DNA from: Bacteroidales bacterium
GTDB lineage: Bacteria > Bacteroidota > Bacteroidia > Bacteroidales > ML635J-15
Assembly: GCA_017617125.1 (NCBI GenBank)
Contig: JAFZWY010000021.1
Span: 1 to 45,539, forward strand
Length of the DNA stretch: 45,539 bases
Direction: 5' to 3'
Positions within the stretch are counted from its first letter, which is position 1. Each line of letters opens with the position of its first letter. Under the pieces are notes generated by a model that was not told the origin of the DNA, did not search any database, and worked only from the letters and a program-made list of their open reading frames with translations. The position numbers were made by a program, and so were the translations under genes. Below are positions 33,038 to 43,900 of the stretch, piece by piece.

Positions 33038-34078
33038 ATGGAATATTCAGCAAAGGAAATTGCCGACATGCTAGGCGGCAAGGTCGAAGGCGACGGTTCG
33101 GTTATGATTTCGAAATTCGCAAGAATAGAATACGGAGAACCAGGAGCCATTTCGTTTTTAGCAAACCCCAAGTATGAGCAATATATATATACCAGCAAGG
33201 CTTCGGCTGTGATTGTAAACAACAGCTTTGAGCCTCATGATGAGATTTCCGCCACTTTGATTCGCGTCCCCGATGCCTACAAGTCGGTTGCCGATTTGCT
33301 CCACATCTACGCCGTAAAGCAGACTCCCAAAGGCCATGAAATGCGTAGCAAGATTCATCGCACAGCAAAGGTTGGCAAAGGTTGCTACATCGGCGGTTTT
33401 GCCTACATCGACAAGAATGCCGTGTTGGGCGACAATGTGCAGGTGCATCCGCTATGCTATGTCGGCAAGAATGTAAAAATCGGCGACAATACCATATTAT
33501 ATCCTGGCGTTAAGATTTACTACGATTGCGAAATCGGAAAGAACTGCATAATACACTCCAATACTGTCATAGGTGCCGACGGCTTCGGTTTTGCGCCAAA
33601 TCCCGACGGTGAGTTCGAGAAGATTGAACAGATTGGAAATGTTGTCATCGAGGACAATGTGGAACTTGGTGCGCTTGTTACCATTGACCGTGCAATTGCC
33701 GGTTCCACCATAATCCGCCGTGGCGTAAAGCTCGACGACCACAACCACGTGGCTCACAATGTCGAGATTGGCAAGAATACCGTTATGGCAGCCCAGGGCG
33801 GAATCGCCGGTTCGGCAAAAATCGGTGAAAACTGTATGTTCGGCGGTCAGGTGGGAATAGGTCCGCATTCCAACATTGCCAACCGCACCAAGATGCAGGC
33901 CAAGGCAGGAATTGCTGGCACTGTGAAGGAAGAAAACACTGCCTTGATGGGTGCCCCAGCAATGGATGCCCGCAAGTATCAGCGTCTGTATGTGCGCTTC
34001 AAGCAGCTCGACGACATGGCAAAGAAGATTGAAATGCTGGAAAAGCAGATTGAAGAGTTGAAAAAGAAAGGGGAATAG
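33038..34078 (+). CDS. lpxD: UDP-3-O-acylglucosamine N-acyltransferase
   Basis: 346 aa. Third step of lipid A synthesis: it transfers a 3-hydroxyacyl chain from ACP to UDP-3-O-acyl-glucosamine, in the cytosol. The N-terminal uridine-binding domain (about 1-100) includes GDGSVMISKFARIEYGEPGA and ISFLANPKYEQYIYTSKASA. It is followed by a left-handed beta-helix of hexapeptide repeats (from KVGKGCYIGGFAYIDKNAVL onward). The catalytic His is in DDHNHVAHNVEIGKN, matching the 'AHN' His of LpxD; GADGFGFAP is another family motif. A C-terminal helical extension (QLDDMAKKIEMLEKQIEELK) is normal for trimeric LpxD. It is followed 43 nt later by mfd on the same strand. In many Bacteroidota lpxD neighbours lpxC/fabZ; here it does not. 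Confidence 0.96.
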   Translation: MEYSAKEIADMLGGKVEGDGSVMISKFARIEYGEPGAISFLANPKYEQYIYTSKASAVIVNNSFEPHDEISATLIRVPDAYKSVADLLHIYAVKQTPKGHEMRSKIHRTAKVGKGCYIGGFAYIDKNAVLGDNVQVHPLCYVGKNVKIGDNTILYPGVKIYYDCEIGKNCIIHSNTVIGADGFGFAPNPDGEFEKIEQIGNVVIEDNVELGALVTIDRAIAGSTIIRRGVKLDDHNHVAHNVEIGKNTVMAAQGGIAGSAKIGENCMFGGQVGIGPHSNIANRTKMQAKAGIAGTVKEENTALMGAPAMDARKYQRLYVRFKQLDDMAKKIEMLEKQIEELKKKGE

Positions 34079-34121
34079 AAACATTCGTCCTTTGTGATGA
34101 ATGAGTTATAAATAGCTGATA

Positions 34122-37100
34122 ATGAACTCACTCCTCTCGCGCATATCGCAGAATCCCAACTTCGACAAGCTGACAGGCCTGCTGGCAAACGGCGGACAGG
34201 CCAAGGTGCAGCTTTGCGGTCTTGCTGGTTCGGCAAAGTCGTATGCCGTGGCTGCTGCGTTTGCCGATATGGGCACAACTTTCTGCCTTGTGCTTCCCGA
34301 CAAGGAAAGCGCTTCGTACTCGTACGACGACCTTGTTGGAATTCTTGGCGAAGAGGCGGTGATGTTCTACCCCAGTGCCTTCAAGCGTTCCATCGAGTAC
34401 ATGAAGGAGAACAAGTCGAACATCGTGATGCAGACCGAGGTGCTGTCGCGCCTTAATGCTACGCGCAAGGGATTCGTCATAGTCACCTACCCCGAGGCGG
34501 TGATGGAAAAGGTGATTCGCACTCGCGAACTTACGCGCAATACCTTCAATGTGGCTGTCGGCGACGAACTGTCGATGGAAAAGCTTATCGATGTGCTCAA
34601 CGATTGGAATTTCAACCGCGACGACTTTGTGTTCGAACCTGGCAGTTTTGCCGTGCGCGGAAGCCTTATCGATGTGTTCTCGTATGGAGCCGAAAAGCCA
34701 TACCGTATCGATTTCGACGACGACAAGGTTGAGAAAATCCGCGAGTTCGACCCCGAAACACAAGGCTCGACCGAAAAATTGCGCAAAGTGCGCATCATTC
34801 CGAACATCTACGACAAGCAGACCGTAGAGGACAGAATTTCGATTTTCGAATTTATAAATCGCGATTTTGTGCTCTGGGTGGATTCTCCCGACTATGTAAT
34901 CGACAGTATAGAAAAGAATTACAAGCTTGCCGAGACACGCTACAGTGAAATTTCGGAAAAAGAAATCCTCGACGAGGATACCTATATAATAAATCCGCAG
35001 TCGAACCTTATCGGCAAGGAACAGTTTGTCGCTGAGGCGAAAGCGCGTGCCGTAGTGGAGATGTCGTCGCGGTCGTTTTTTGCAGCTACCGACGAGATAC
35101 ATTTTTCCACCGAGCCGCAGCCTGCTTTCAGCAAGCAGTTCGACCTGCTCATTTCCAACCTAAAGCAGAATTCAGAAAACGGTTTCACGACCTATATCTT
35201 CAGCAACAACGACAAGCAGTTGCAGCGTCTGCGCGACATTTTTGCCGACAAGGGCGAAAATCCCGACTTTGTTGGCGTAAACGCTTCGTTGCACGAGGGC
35301 TTTGTCGATAGCGACACTCGCACTTGCGTCTATACCGACCATCAGATTTTCGAGCGTTACCACCGATATTCCACCAAGAGCATTTCGAAGGCGAACGCAC
35401 TTACCTTACAAGAAATCAAGGAGTTGCATCCTGGCGACTACATCGTTCACGTTGATAACGGCATCGGACGTTTCGTGGGTTTGCAGAAGATAAACCACAA
35501 CGGGCGTATGCAGGAGGTTGTCACGCTGGCTTACGGCGAAAACGACTTGCTCTATGTGAACATCCACTCTCTGCACCGTATTTCAAAATACCGCGACAAG
35601 GATGGCGAACCGCCTGTTATACATCGTCTTGGCTCGGGACACTGGAAGCGCCTGAAGGAACGTACCAAGAAGAATATCAAGGATATAGCGCGCGATTTGA
35701 TTTTGCTTTACGCAAAACGACGTGAGCAGAAGGGCTTTGCATTTTCGCCCGACTCGTATATGCAGGTCGAGTTGGAATCGTCGTTCATGTACGAGGATAC
35801 GCCCGACCAGAGCAAAACCAACGAGCTGATAAAGGCCGATATGGAATCGGAAGTACCGATGGATCGCCTTATCTGTGGCGACGTAGGCTTTGGCAAGACC
35901 GAACTTGCAATCCGTGCGGCTTTCAAGGCCGTGGTCGATGGAAAGCAAGTGGCTGTGCTTGTGCCTACAACGATTCTCGCCTTGCAGCACTACCAGACAT
36001 TTTCGGAACGACTGAAGAATCTTCCAGTGACGGTTTCCTACATCAGCCGTCTAAAGTCGGCTAAGGAAATCCGCGAGACGCTTGCCGACCTAAAATCAGG
36101 CAAGATAGATATTATTATAGGTACTCATAAGCTTGTCGGCAAGTCGGTTGAGTTTAAGGACTTGGGCTTGCTGGTAGTCGATGAGGAACAGAAGTTCGGC
36201 GTTTCGGTAAAGGAAAAGATCAAGCAGATGAAGGTCAACATCGACACGCTCACGCTTACCGCCACACCTATTCCGCGAACCTTGCAGTTTTCGCTCATGG
36301 GTGCCCGCGACTTGTCGGTGATAACAACGCCACCGCCCAACCGCCAGCCGATTGCAACAGAGCTTCACGCATTCAACAACGATGTTATCCGCGATGCCAT
36401 CTACTACGAGGTGGGACGCAACGGACAGGTTTTCTTCGTTCACAACCGCATACAGAACATCTACGAGGTTCAGAACCAGATAGCCAAGATTTGTCCCGAG
36501 GTGAAAACCGTCGTTGCTCACGGGCAGATGGACGGCGAGGAGCTGGAGAAGATTATCCTTGACTTTATGCGTGGCGACTACGATGTGCTAATCAGTACCT
36601 CGATTGTCGAAAACGGAGTTGACATTCCCAACGCCAATACCATTATAATAAATAACGCCAACAATTTCGGTCTCAGTGACTTGCATCAGCTTCGCGGGCG
36701 TGTTGGCCGAAGCAACCGCAAGGCTTTCTGCTATCTGCTCACCCCGCCACTCGACCTGCTTACTCCCGATGCACGACGTCGTCTGAAGGCAATCGAGGAG
36801 TTTTGCGAACTTGGTAGCGGAATAAACATCGCCTTGCAGGATTTGGACATTCGCGGAGCAGGAAATATCCTCGGAAGCGAGCAATCGGGCTTCATTGCCG
36901 ACATCGGCTTCGAGACCTACAACAAGATTCTGAACGAGGCTATCGACGAGCTGAAAGAGACTGAATTCCACGATGTTTTCAAGGACGAGGAAGGTGAGCA
37001 CACACCCGTTTTGCGCGACTGCTATATGGAAACAGACCTCGACCTGATGATTCCCGATTATTACATATCGAGCACCTCGGAGCGCATAAAGTTGTACCGC

Positions 37101-37475
37101 CAGATGGACGAGCTGAAGGACATGCAGGAGCTGGAAAAGTTCCGCGATATGCTTGTTGACCGCTTTGGCAAGATTCCTGATGAGACCGAGAAGATGTTCG
37201 ATATGGTAAAGTTACGTTGGATGGCGGTAAGGCTTGGTTTCCAGAAGATTGCCATTAAGAATGGCGTTTTCCTCGGCTATTTCCCGCAGGACCAGAAGTC
37301 GGACTATTATTCGTCGAAGCTATTCATTTCTATTCTGCAATTTGCCCAGAACAATCCCCGCAACCTTACCATCAAGCAGCACAACGAACGTTTGATAATG
37401 CGTCTCGAAGGCATCAGCAGTCTATCGCAGATTGTCGATTTTGTGAAAAGAATGGAAGACGCGGTAATCCTGTAG
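34122..37475 (+). CDS. mfd: Transcription-repair coupling factor
   Basis: 1117 aa. A DNA translocase that removes stalled RNA polymerase and recruits UvrA to the lesion. UvrB-like N-terminal region (about 1-400, degenerate ATP site: GLAGSAKSYAVAAAFADM); CarD/RID polymerase-interaction domain at about 425-490 (LHPGDYIVHVDNGIGRFVGL); then a RecG-like helicase: Walker A GDVGFGKTELA (about 585), VDEEQKFGV box (about 685), TLTATPIPRTL (motif III), STSIVENGVDIPNANTIIIN and HQLRGRVGRSNRKAF (motifs V-VI). The TRCF C-terminal domain follows at about 960-1110. Length is normal for the phylum. The ATG at 34122 is the first in frame and fits family alignments. Probably in one unit with lpxD; a terminator follows at 37553. 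Confidence 0.97.
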   Translation: MNSLLSRISQNPNFDKLTGLLANGGQAKVQLCGLAGSAKSYAVAAAFADMGTTFCLVLPDKESASYSYDDLVGILGEEAVMFYPSAFKRSIEYMKENKSNIVMQTEVLSRLNATRKGFVIVTYPEAVMEKVIRTRELTRNTFNVAVGDELSMEKLIDVLNDWNFNRDDFVFEPGSFAVRGSLIDVFSYGAEKPYRIDFDDDKVEKIREFDPETQGSTEKLRKVRIIPNIYDKQTVEDRISIFEFINRDFVLWVDSPDYVIDSIEKNYKLAETRYSEISEKEILDEDTYIINPQSNLIGKEQFVAEAKARAVVEMSSRSFFAATDEIHFSTEPQPAFSKQFDLLISNLKQNSENGFTTYIFSNNDKQLQRLRDIFADKGENPDFVGVNASLHEGFVDSDTRTCVYTDHQIFERYHRYSTKSISKANALTLQEIKELHPGDYIVHVDNGIGRFVGLQKINHNGRMQEVVTLAYGENDLLYVNIHSLHRISKYRDKDGEPPVIHRLGSGHWKRLKERTKKNIKDIARDLILLYAKRREQKGFAFSPDSYMQVELESSFMYEDTPDQSKTNELIKADMESEVPMDRLICGDVGFGKTELAIRAAFKAVVDGKQVAVLVPTTILALQHYQTFSERLKNLPVTVSYISRLKSAKEIRETLADLKSGKIDIIIGTHKLVGKSVEFKDLGLLVVDEEQKFGVSVKEKIKQMKVNIDTLTLTATPIPRTLQFSLMGARDLSVITTPPPNRQPIATELHAFNNDVIRDAIYYEVGRNGQVFFVHNRIQNIYEVQNQIAKICPEVKTVVAHGQMDGEELEKIILDFMRGDYDVLISTSIVENGVDIPNANTIIINNANNFGLSDLHQLRGRVGRSNRKAFCYLLTPPLDLLTPDARRRLKAIEEFCELGSGINIALQDLDIRGAGNILGSEQSGFIADIGFETYNKILNEAIDELKETEFHDVFKDEEGEHTPVLRDCYMETDLDLMIPDYYISSTSERIKLYRQMDELKDMQELEKFRDMLVDRFGKIPDETEKMFDMVKLRWMAVRLGFQKIAIKNGVFLGYFPQDQKSDYYSSKLFISILQFAQNNPRNLTIKQHNERLIMRLEGISSLSQIVDFVKRMEDAVIL

Positions 37476-37495
37476 CGACGCAATGATTTGCGTCG
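37476..37495. repeat. 20-nt perfect palindrome (8+4+8), dispersed family copy 3
   Basis: CGACGCAA-TGAT-TTGCGTCG, starting at the base after the mfd stop codon. It shares GACGCAA/TTGCGTC arms with the copy at 31695 and the geometry with the copy at 11668. A 10-nt echo (GAATGCAATGATCC) follows at about 37495-37508. Confidence 0.65.
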
Positions 37496-37552
37496 AATGC
37501 AATGATCCACCAAATTAATGATATAACGAATTGATAATTTGAAGGTTTACAG

Positions 37553-37585
37553 CGATGTAATTTTTTTGCATCGTTTTCTTTTTTT
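37553..37585 (+). terminator. Intrinsic terminator of lpxD-mfd
   Basis: CGATGTAA (37553-37560) pairs with TTGCATCG (37566-37573; one T-G wobble) around five T's, then TTTTCTTTTTTT. The stem sequence again resembles the dispersed palindromes. Confidence 0.75.
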
Positions 37586-37949
37586 GTCGTTTTTACTTTT
37601 ATTGCACTGATATATAAGACGATAAATAGTTATTATTTAGTCTCGGAATAATTAGATTGGTATGCTAAATAACATATTTTATCCTTTGCTATAATAACCT
37701 TAATATAAATACTAGATTAGAATAACAATGATTATTAAATAATTATTAACTTTGAAGGTCGTTATTTTATTGAGGATTGATATATGATGTTAGGTTTTGA
37801 TAATCATGATATTATTATGTGCAGTAGTGCGCATTTGTCCGATATAAGATATTTATTGTATTGTCATCAGCGGTTTCCATATGAAATTAGAAGTATAGGA
37901 CAAAGTTGGTGATATTAAGAGTGTTGTGAAATAAAAAAAGGTGGTATTT
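37586..37949 (+). other. AT-rich leader/promoter region of the giant surface gene
   Basis: About 360 nt without a gene. It has one -7 box, TAACTTTG (37747-37754), with no TTG -33 box at the right distance. If used, the leader would be almost 200 nt, unusually long for this window, where leaders are about 15-40 nt. No hairpin or known riboswitch recognised. An in-frame stop (TAA at 37932) shows that the giant frame cannot begin earlier than this. Confidence 0.45.
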
Positions 37950-40900
37950 ATGGGGAAACAGCAATTAAAATACGGAATTTATAATTCGAAAGCCGAAAAT
38001 TATACAAATTGCATAAATATTCAAACAAATATATTTTCAGGATCTTCGTCCCCCGAACTATGCACCAGATCTGACGAAGTCTCGAAAAGTGCGGCTTTGT
38101 CAACCATAAATTCTGCGAAGCTAACCTTCAGCTCGGCGAAGCCAATCGTAAATCGTACTTTGTACTTCCTAAATACATTTGCCTTATTAATTGTTTTCTG
38201 TTTGTTTTTTGGCAATATTGCTTTTACACAAACCACGGTTACCATAGGCACAGGTACCAGCACCAATTATTATCCAATGCCTGGTTTTTGGGGTTATCAA
38301 TATGATGTTTATCTCTACACCCCTAGTGCAGCATCATTCTTGAACAATGCTTGCACCATCTCCAGCATCGCCTGGAACATTTCCAGTGGAAGCACGAGCA
38401 GCGCCCCAATGACCATCTGGGTAAAGGACGTGGACGCTTCCACCACTTTGAGCTCAAGCACTACATTTTCAAGTTTCACATCGGGAGCTACTCAAGTGTA
38501 TAGCGGATCCCGTTCAACAACTACCGGCTGGAACACTTATAATTTCTCGACAAACTTTTCACACCAAGCCGGCAAGGCATTGCTTGTGGCGGTGAAAGGA
38601 ATAGGTTGCACCACTTCTGGTGGATGCTCTCGTAATTGCTACTATACTTCAGTTACAGATACACATTGGTATAAGCATTCAGATTCTTCAGACCCTGGCA
38701 CAGGTGTTACAGGTACTGTTGATGGGAGTCGTAGCAACATACAAGTTACCTACGCCTCCGGTCCCGCAAACTCAACCTGTTCCACCGCCACCACTCTTGA
38801 TTGCGGTACAACACTCAACGGCACAACGGTAGGAACAGCTGGCGTGGCACACGGATTGCCGAGTAGTGCTTCTACTTCAAATTATGGTGTCTGGTATAAG
38901 TTTACAGGCAATGGTGGCTCGACGACAATCACGGTCAATGCCACGAATTATGATAGTGAGATATCAATTGTCAGTGGTTCATGCGGAAATTTCACTTGGA
39001 TTGGTTATAATGATAGTGGTAATGGTACTACATCTAACGACACATACACCTTTACGACAACGGCTGGCACCACCTATTATGTTTATGTTGCATATTATAG
39101 TAGTAGTGGAACAAGTTCTAATACCGGTGCATTCACAATCTCGCGAACTTGTCCGCCACCAGCAAATGCTACTTGTGCAAATGCAACATCGCTTCCTTGT
39201 GGAACTTCCAATCTAGTAGGGACAACCGTTGGAACCACAGGAGTGGCGCACGGCATATCAGGAGCTACCATTTCAAATTATGGTGTTTGGTACACCTTTG
39301 TAGGAAATGGCGCTTCAACAGATATAACTGTTGTTGCTGCATCGGGTTATGATCATAAAATAGTTTTAGCGGAAGGTTCTTGTGGTAATTTAACGCAAGT
39401 CGCTTATAAAGACGGTACAACAGGTACGTCAGAAACACTTACTTATACCACGCATGCGGGGACAACATATTATGTTTATGTGGCACACTATTCAAGCACC
39501 AATACATCTACGGCAGGTTTCACTATTTCTAGGACTTGTGCGGCGCCTCCCGACATTACTATGCAGTGCGGCGTCACCTACGAAGGTTCGTTGTCTTCAT
39601 CAGGTGGTAACTGGAGTAGTTATTCAGGCTCTTGTGGCTGGTCGGAACCAGGTGAGGAAAATATCTATGTATACACTGCACCAGTGACTGGCAATTATAC
39701 GTTCTCTGCTATGCAAACATCAGGAGATCCCGACTTTTTCCTTATGGAATCGCGTAGCAATACTGGTACTAGTGTTGCTTGTTGGAGTTCAGGTACCCAA
39801 ACAGTCACACTTACTGGAGGCCATACATATTACCTTATAGCGGATTATTGTTCTGGAACCAGTCCCGTTACTTACACTGTCAGCGTTTCCTGTCCTTGTA
39901 CTCCTCGTACCCTTTCTTTTGGTAGCAGTCCGACCACAGTAACCATAGGTTCAACCATAAATTGCATTGCAACACCTTCGGTAGGAAGCGGAACGGTAAC
40001 ATACACTTCTTCTAATACCAATGTAGCAACTGTTGTTAATGGTGTTGTAACTGCTGTTGGCGTTGGTAGTGCAACAATAACTGCCACAATTTCCGAAAAT
40101 GATGGATATTGCTCCGCAACGGCAACGCATACTGTCAATGTGGTTTTACCTACGCCCACCATTGCACAGCAAAATACAAATCCTCTACCACGTTGCGGTA
40201 CCGAAAATGCAATACTTGTTGCAAGTATCTCTGGCTTTATGCCATCGGGATGCGAATATCATTGGTACTCAGATGCTGCCTGTACAGCAGAAATTACAAG
40301 CGGAATTTCGGGTACAAATAATAATACTCTAAGCTATCCAACTATAAGTGGTACAACTGTATATTGCAGGTTGGAAAAAAGGGTGGCAAGTACAAGTTCT
40401 CCATCGCAAACCTTTTCTTATAACGGTGGCGTTCAGACATATACCGTACCAGAGGGAGCAACCTCGCTCCTGTTGGAAGTATGGGGCGCACAGGGCGGTT
40501 CATATAGTTCAACATACTATGGCGGTTATGGAGGTTATTCTAAAGGAACATTGTCTTCTCCAACTGCAGGCAGTATATTGTATGTAGTTGTTGGACAACA
40601 GCCAACTGCAAATACGACGACACCGACTAGTGGTGGAACTTCCATTGCTGGCGGTTATAATGGTGGCGGTAGTTCAGTGGTTCATTATTATAGTGGAGGC
40701 TGGTCTTTGCCTCAGGGTGGTGGCGGTGCCACGCATATAGCGACAGTTTCCGGTGTACTAAGTTCTTTGTCTTCGCAACAAGACAATGTGCTTATTGTGG
40801 CTGGTGGCGGCAGCGGTAGCGGTTATTATTTAAATAATGGAACTAGTACTAATGGTGGTTATGTAGGATATGCTGGTGGTGGCTCAACATCATCTGGATA

Positions 40901-43900
40901 TACTGGAGGTTCATATACTTATACTGCCAATCAAACCACAGCAGGAAACGGAGGTTCATTCGGACAAGGTGCCTCATATACTGGTAAAACTAATTATAGA
41001 TATGGTCCTTCTGGCGGCGGAGGCGGCTGGTATGGCGGTGGAAACAGACAAGATGCTCAGGATACATATTCCGCTGAATTGGTTCAAGGTCATGGAGGCG
41101 GTTCCGGTTATATAAAATCCACTTTAACCAATACATCTTCGAGCAATGGTTCTAAGTCAGGCAATGGACAGGCAAAGATTACTGCTACAATCCCAACACT
41201 AACGGTTGAATCTGCCAGTTCTGCTGCTAGCATACAGATACAATGCTTCACCTGCAACAACCCTTCTGGTACATTTGCTATAAACGGCTCGGCAGCACAA
41301 TCACTTGGCACGAATCAGACTGCTATACTAAATGTTAACAATACAACAGGTTATACTGTATCATGGGCATCTGCCAATACTTCAATTGTAACGGTGGCAG
41401 GCAATGGTAATTCTGCTACAATTACTGGTAGTGGTTTGGGTTCTACTACAGTAACGGCTTCAATTACACCAAGCAACCAAGACATTTGCCCGTTGCAGCT
41501 TACATATACCATAACGGTCAATCCGACAATTACATACGACATTTCAACTAACTGTACAGGTACAGCATCGGGACAACCAGCTTCGCAGACGGTGGCTAAT
41601 GGTACAAGTGTCACCGTGCCTTGGGGTGGTATAACTTGTAGTAACGGTAATATGTTTGCAGGTTGGAATACAAATAGCAATGGTTCGGGTACTGCTTATT
41701 CTAATGGAAGTACAGTAACGGTGTCGTCTAATATGACATTGTATGCCATTTATATGCCCAATCCTTGCAATAGCATCGCTGATATTCAGTTAGGTGTGAA
41801 CTATGAGGGAGAGCTTGGTTATATGGGTTTGTGGAATACATATAACGACGGTGATGATTGTGGCTGGGACGAGCCAGGCGAAGAACACGTGTATTCATTT
41901 ACTCCGTACCAAAGTGGAACCTATCTGTTTACTTTAAATGGTATTTCTGGTGATCCTGACTTTTATATAAGCACTTCGTGTAGCAATACCACAGCGACAT
42001 TATATTGTACATCGGAGGAGGATGACTACGAAATGGATTTGACTAGTGGGAATACATATTATATCATTGTTGACAATTTTGCTGATGATGAAACTGCCGA
42101 TTATCTTATAAGGATTGATTTGCAGGAATCTTCGGGAGGATCAAATTCTAATTGTGGTACTAAGATAATATATTGTGCAACAAGTGGTAACGATTCAAAT
42201 TCAGGAACGAGTACCCAGCCGGTAAAGACTCTTGCCAAGGCTCTCACTCTTGCAACAGGCGGAACTGCTAGTAACCCAGCAATTGTCCGTATGGCAAGCG
42301 GTAATTACAATATTTCCGCCCCTGTAAATCTTATCAGCAATGTGATAATCGACGGACAATGGACGGCAAATACCGCAAGTGGAGTGTGGACAAAGGGCCC
42401 AGCAACTACAACCATAAAAAGACAGAATAGTAACTTGCAGGTTGACAATAACGCTCCGAGGTTGGTGGCGGTAGAAGGAAAAGATGTAAGTGGCTTTAAG
42501 TTGCAAGACATTATTGTATCAACCGAAGCTGCTCCATCCTCTTCAAGTACTATCTACTATTCGGAAGGCTTTGAGGGTACTACTGCTGTTACATCATATA
42601 GTACCAATGGTTCTGTTCCTACAAATTGGTTAAGCTATGTAAATGGTACAAATGGTAATATTGTAAAACCGCAAGTAGTTACTGGAACGGGCAGTTATAT
42701 ATATATACATTCTGGCAACAATTCTCTGCATATGGAGGCTGGTAATGCCACGGATAATGGAGACAAGGCGTACGCTGTGGTTCCTTATAATACTTCATTG
42801 AGCACTAAATTGCTTTCTTTTTGGTCAAAAATGGAAAGTAGCACTGCTGGTAAACTCAGAGTCGGTTATGTTACAGCAAAGACAGAAGCCGCTTGTGCAA
42901 ATTTCGTTGAACTGGAGGTGATTACTTCTACAACATCATATACTGAGCATACGGTCGATCTAAGCAGTGTTCCTTCTGGTGCTTATGTATGTTTCTACTG
43001 GAATTACAACACTTCGTTTTATGCTTGTTGTATTGATGATGTGAAAATCAGTGGAAATCCTTATGGCGTTTCCACTTATGCAGTACATTTAAGCCGTTGT
43101 AGTAGCTATGAGTTTATACGCTGCCAGTTGAAACCAGGAAATGCTAGTGCAGGACAGGCTGGGGCAACAGGTACAGCAGGAACTGCTGGCGGTAATGGAA
43201 CTAATGGTAGAGGTGGAGACAGTGATAACAACACTACTTATGGTGGTAGCGGAGGAACAAACTCTTCTTGCTCTGGCGCTAATGGGACATCTGGCGGTAG
43301 TGGGGGAAGAGATGGGTCTAATGGATCTGCAGGCTATAACGGAGGCGGTTCTGGTGGAGGAAAAAGAAGCAATGGTGGTAATGGCAGTGCAGGCAGTGCA
43401 GGTAGTGCAGGAACATCTTATGCTGGGCAGCAGGCATCAGTAAGTAATAATTCAACATACTTCGGGGAATATTTTAAGGGAACAACAGCTAGAAGTGGCG
43501 GTGAGGGAACTTATGGTACCGGCGGAAAAGGCGGTGGTGGCGGTGGCGGCACAGATGCTACATTTGGCGGCTGCGAAAGGAGTGGAGGCTCCGGTGGCGG
43601 TGGTGGTGCTGGCGGCTGTGGTGGCTGTGGCGGTGCCGGTGGATATAGCGGCGGTTCTTCGTTCGGAGCTTATCTGTACGACGACAGATCATCGGAAACA
43701 TTAGCCAACAGGTTCATAAATTGTAATATTGTTACTGGCACTGTTGGCACAGGTGGTACTGGCGGCGCAGGAGGTTCTGGTGGCGCAGGTGGTTCAGGTG
43801 GTTCAGGTGGCACAGGTGGCACGAATAGTAGTGTATGCGGTGCTGATATTATTAGTGGCGAACATAGTGGCTCCGGTGGCTCCGGTGGTCGAGGCGGCAA

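Noticed and set aside
34128..35102. 324-codon minus-strand ORF opposite mfd
   Set aside because: Antisense shadow of mfd; no recognisable domain.
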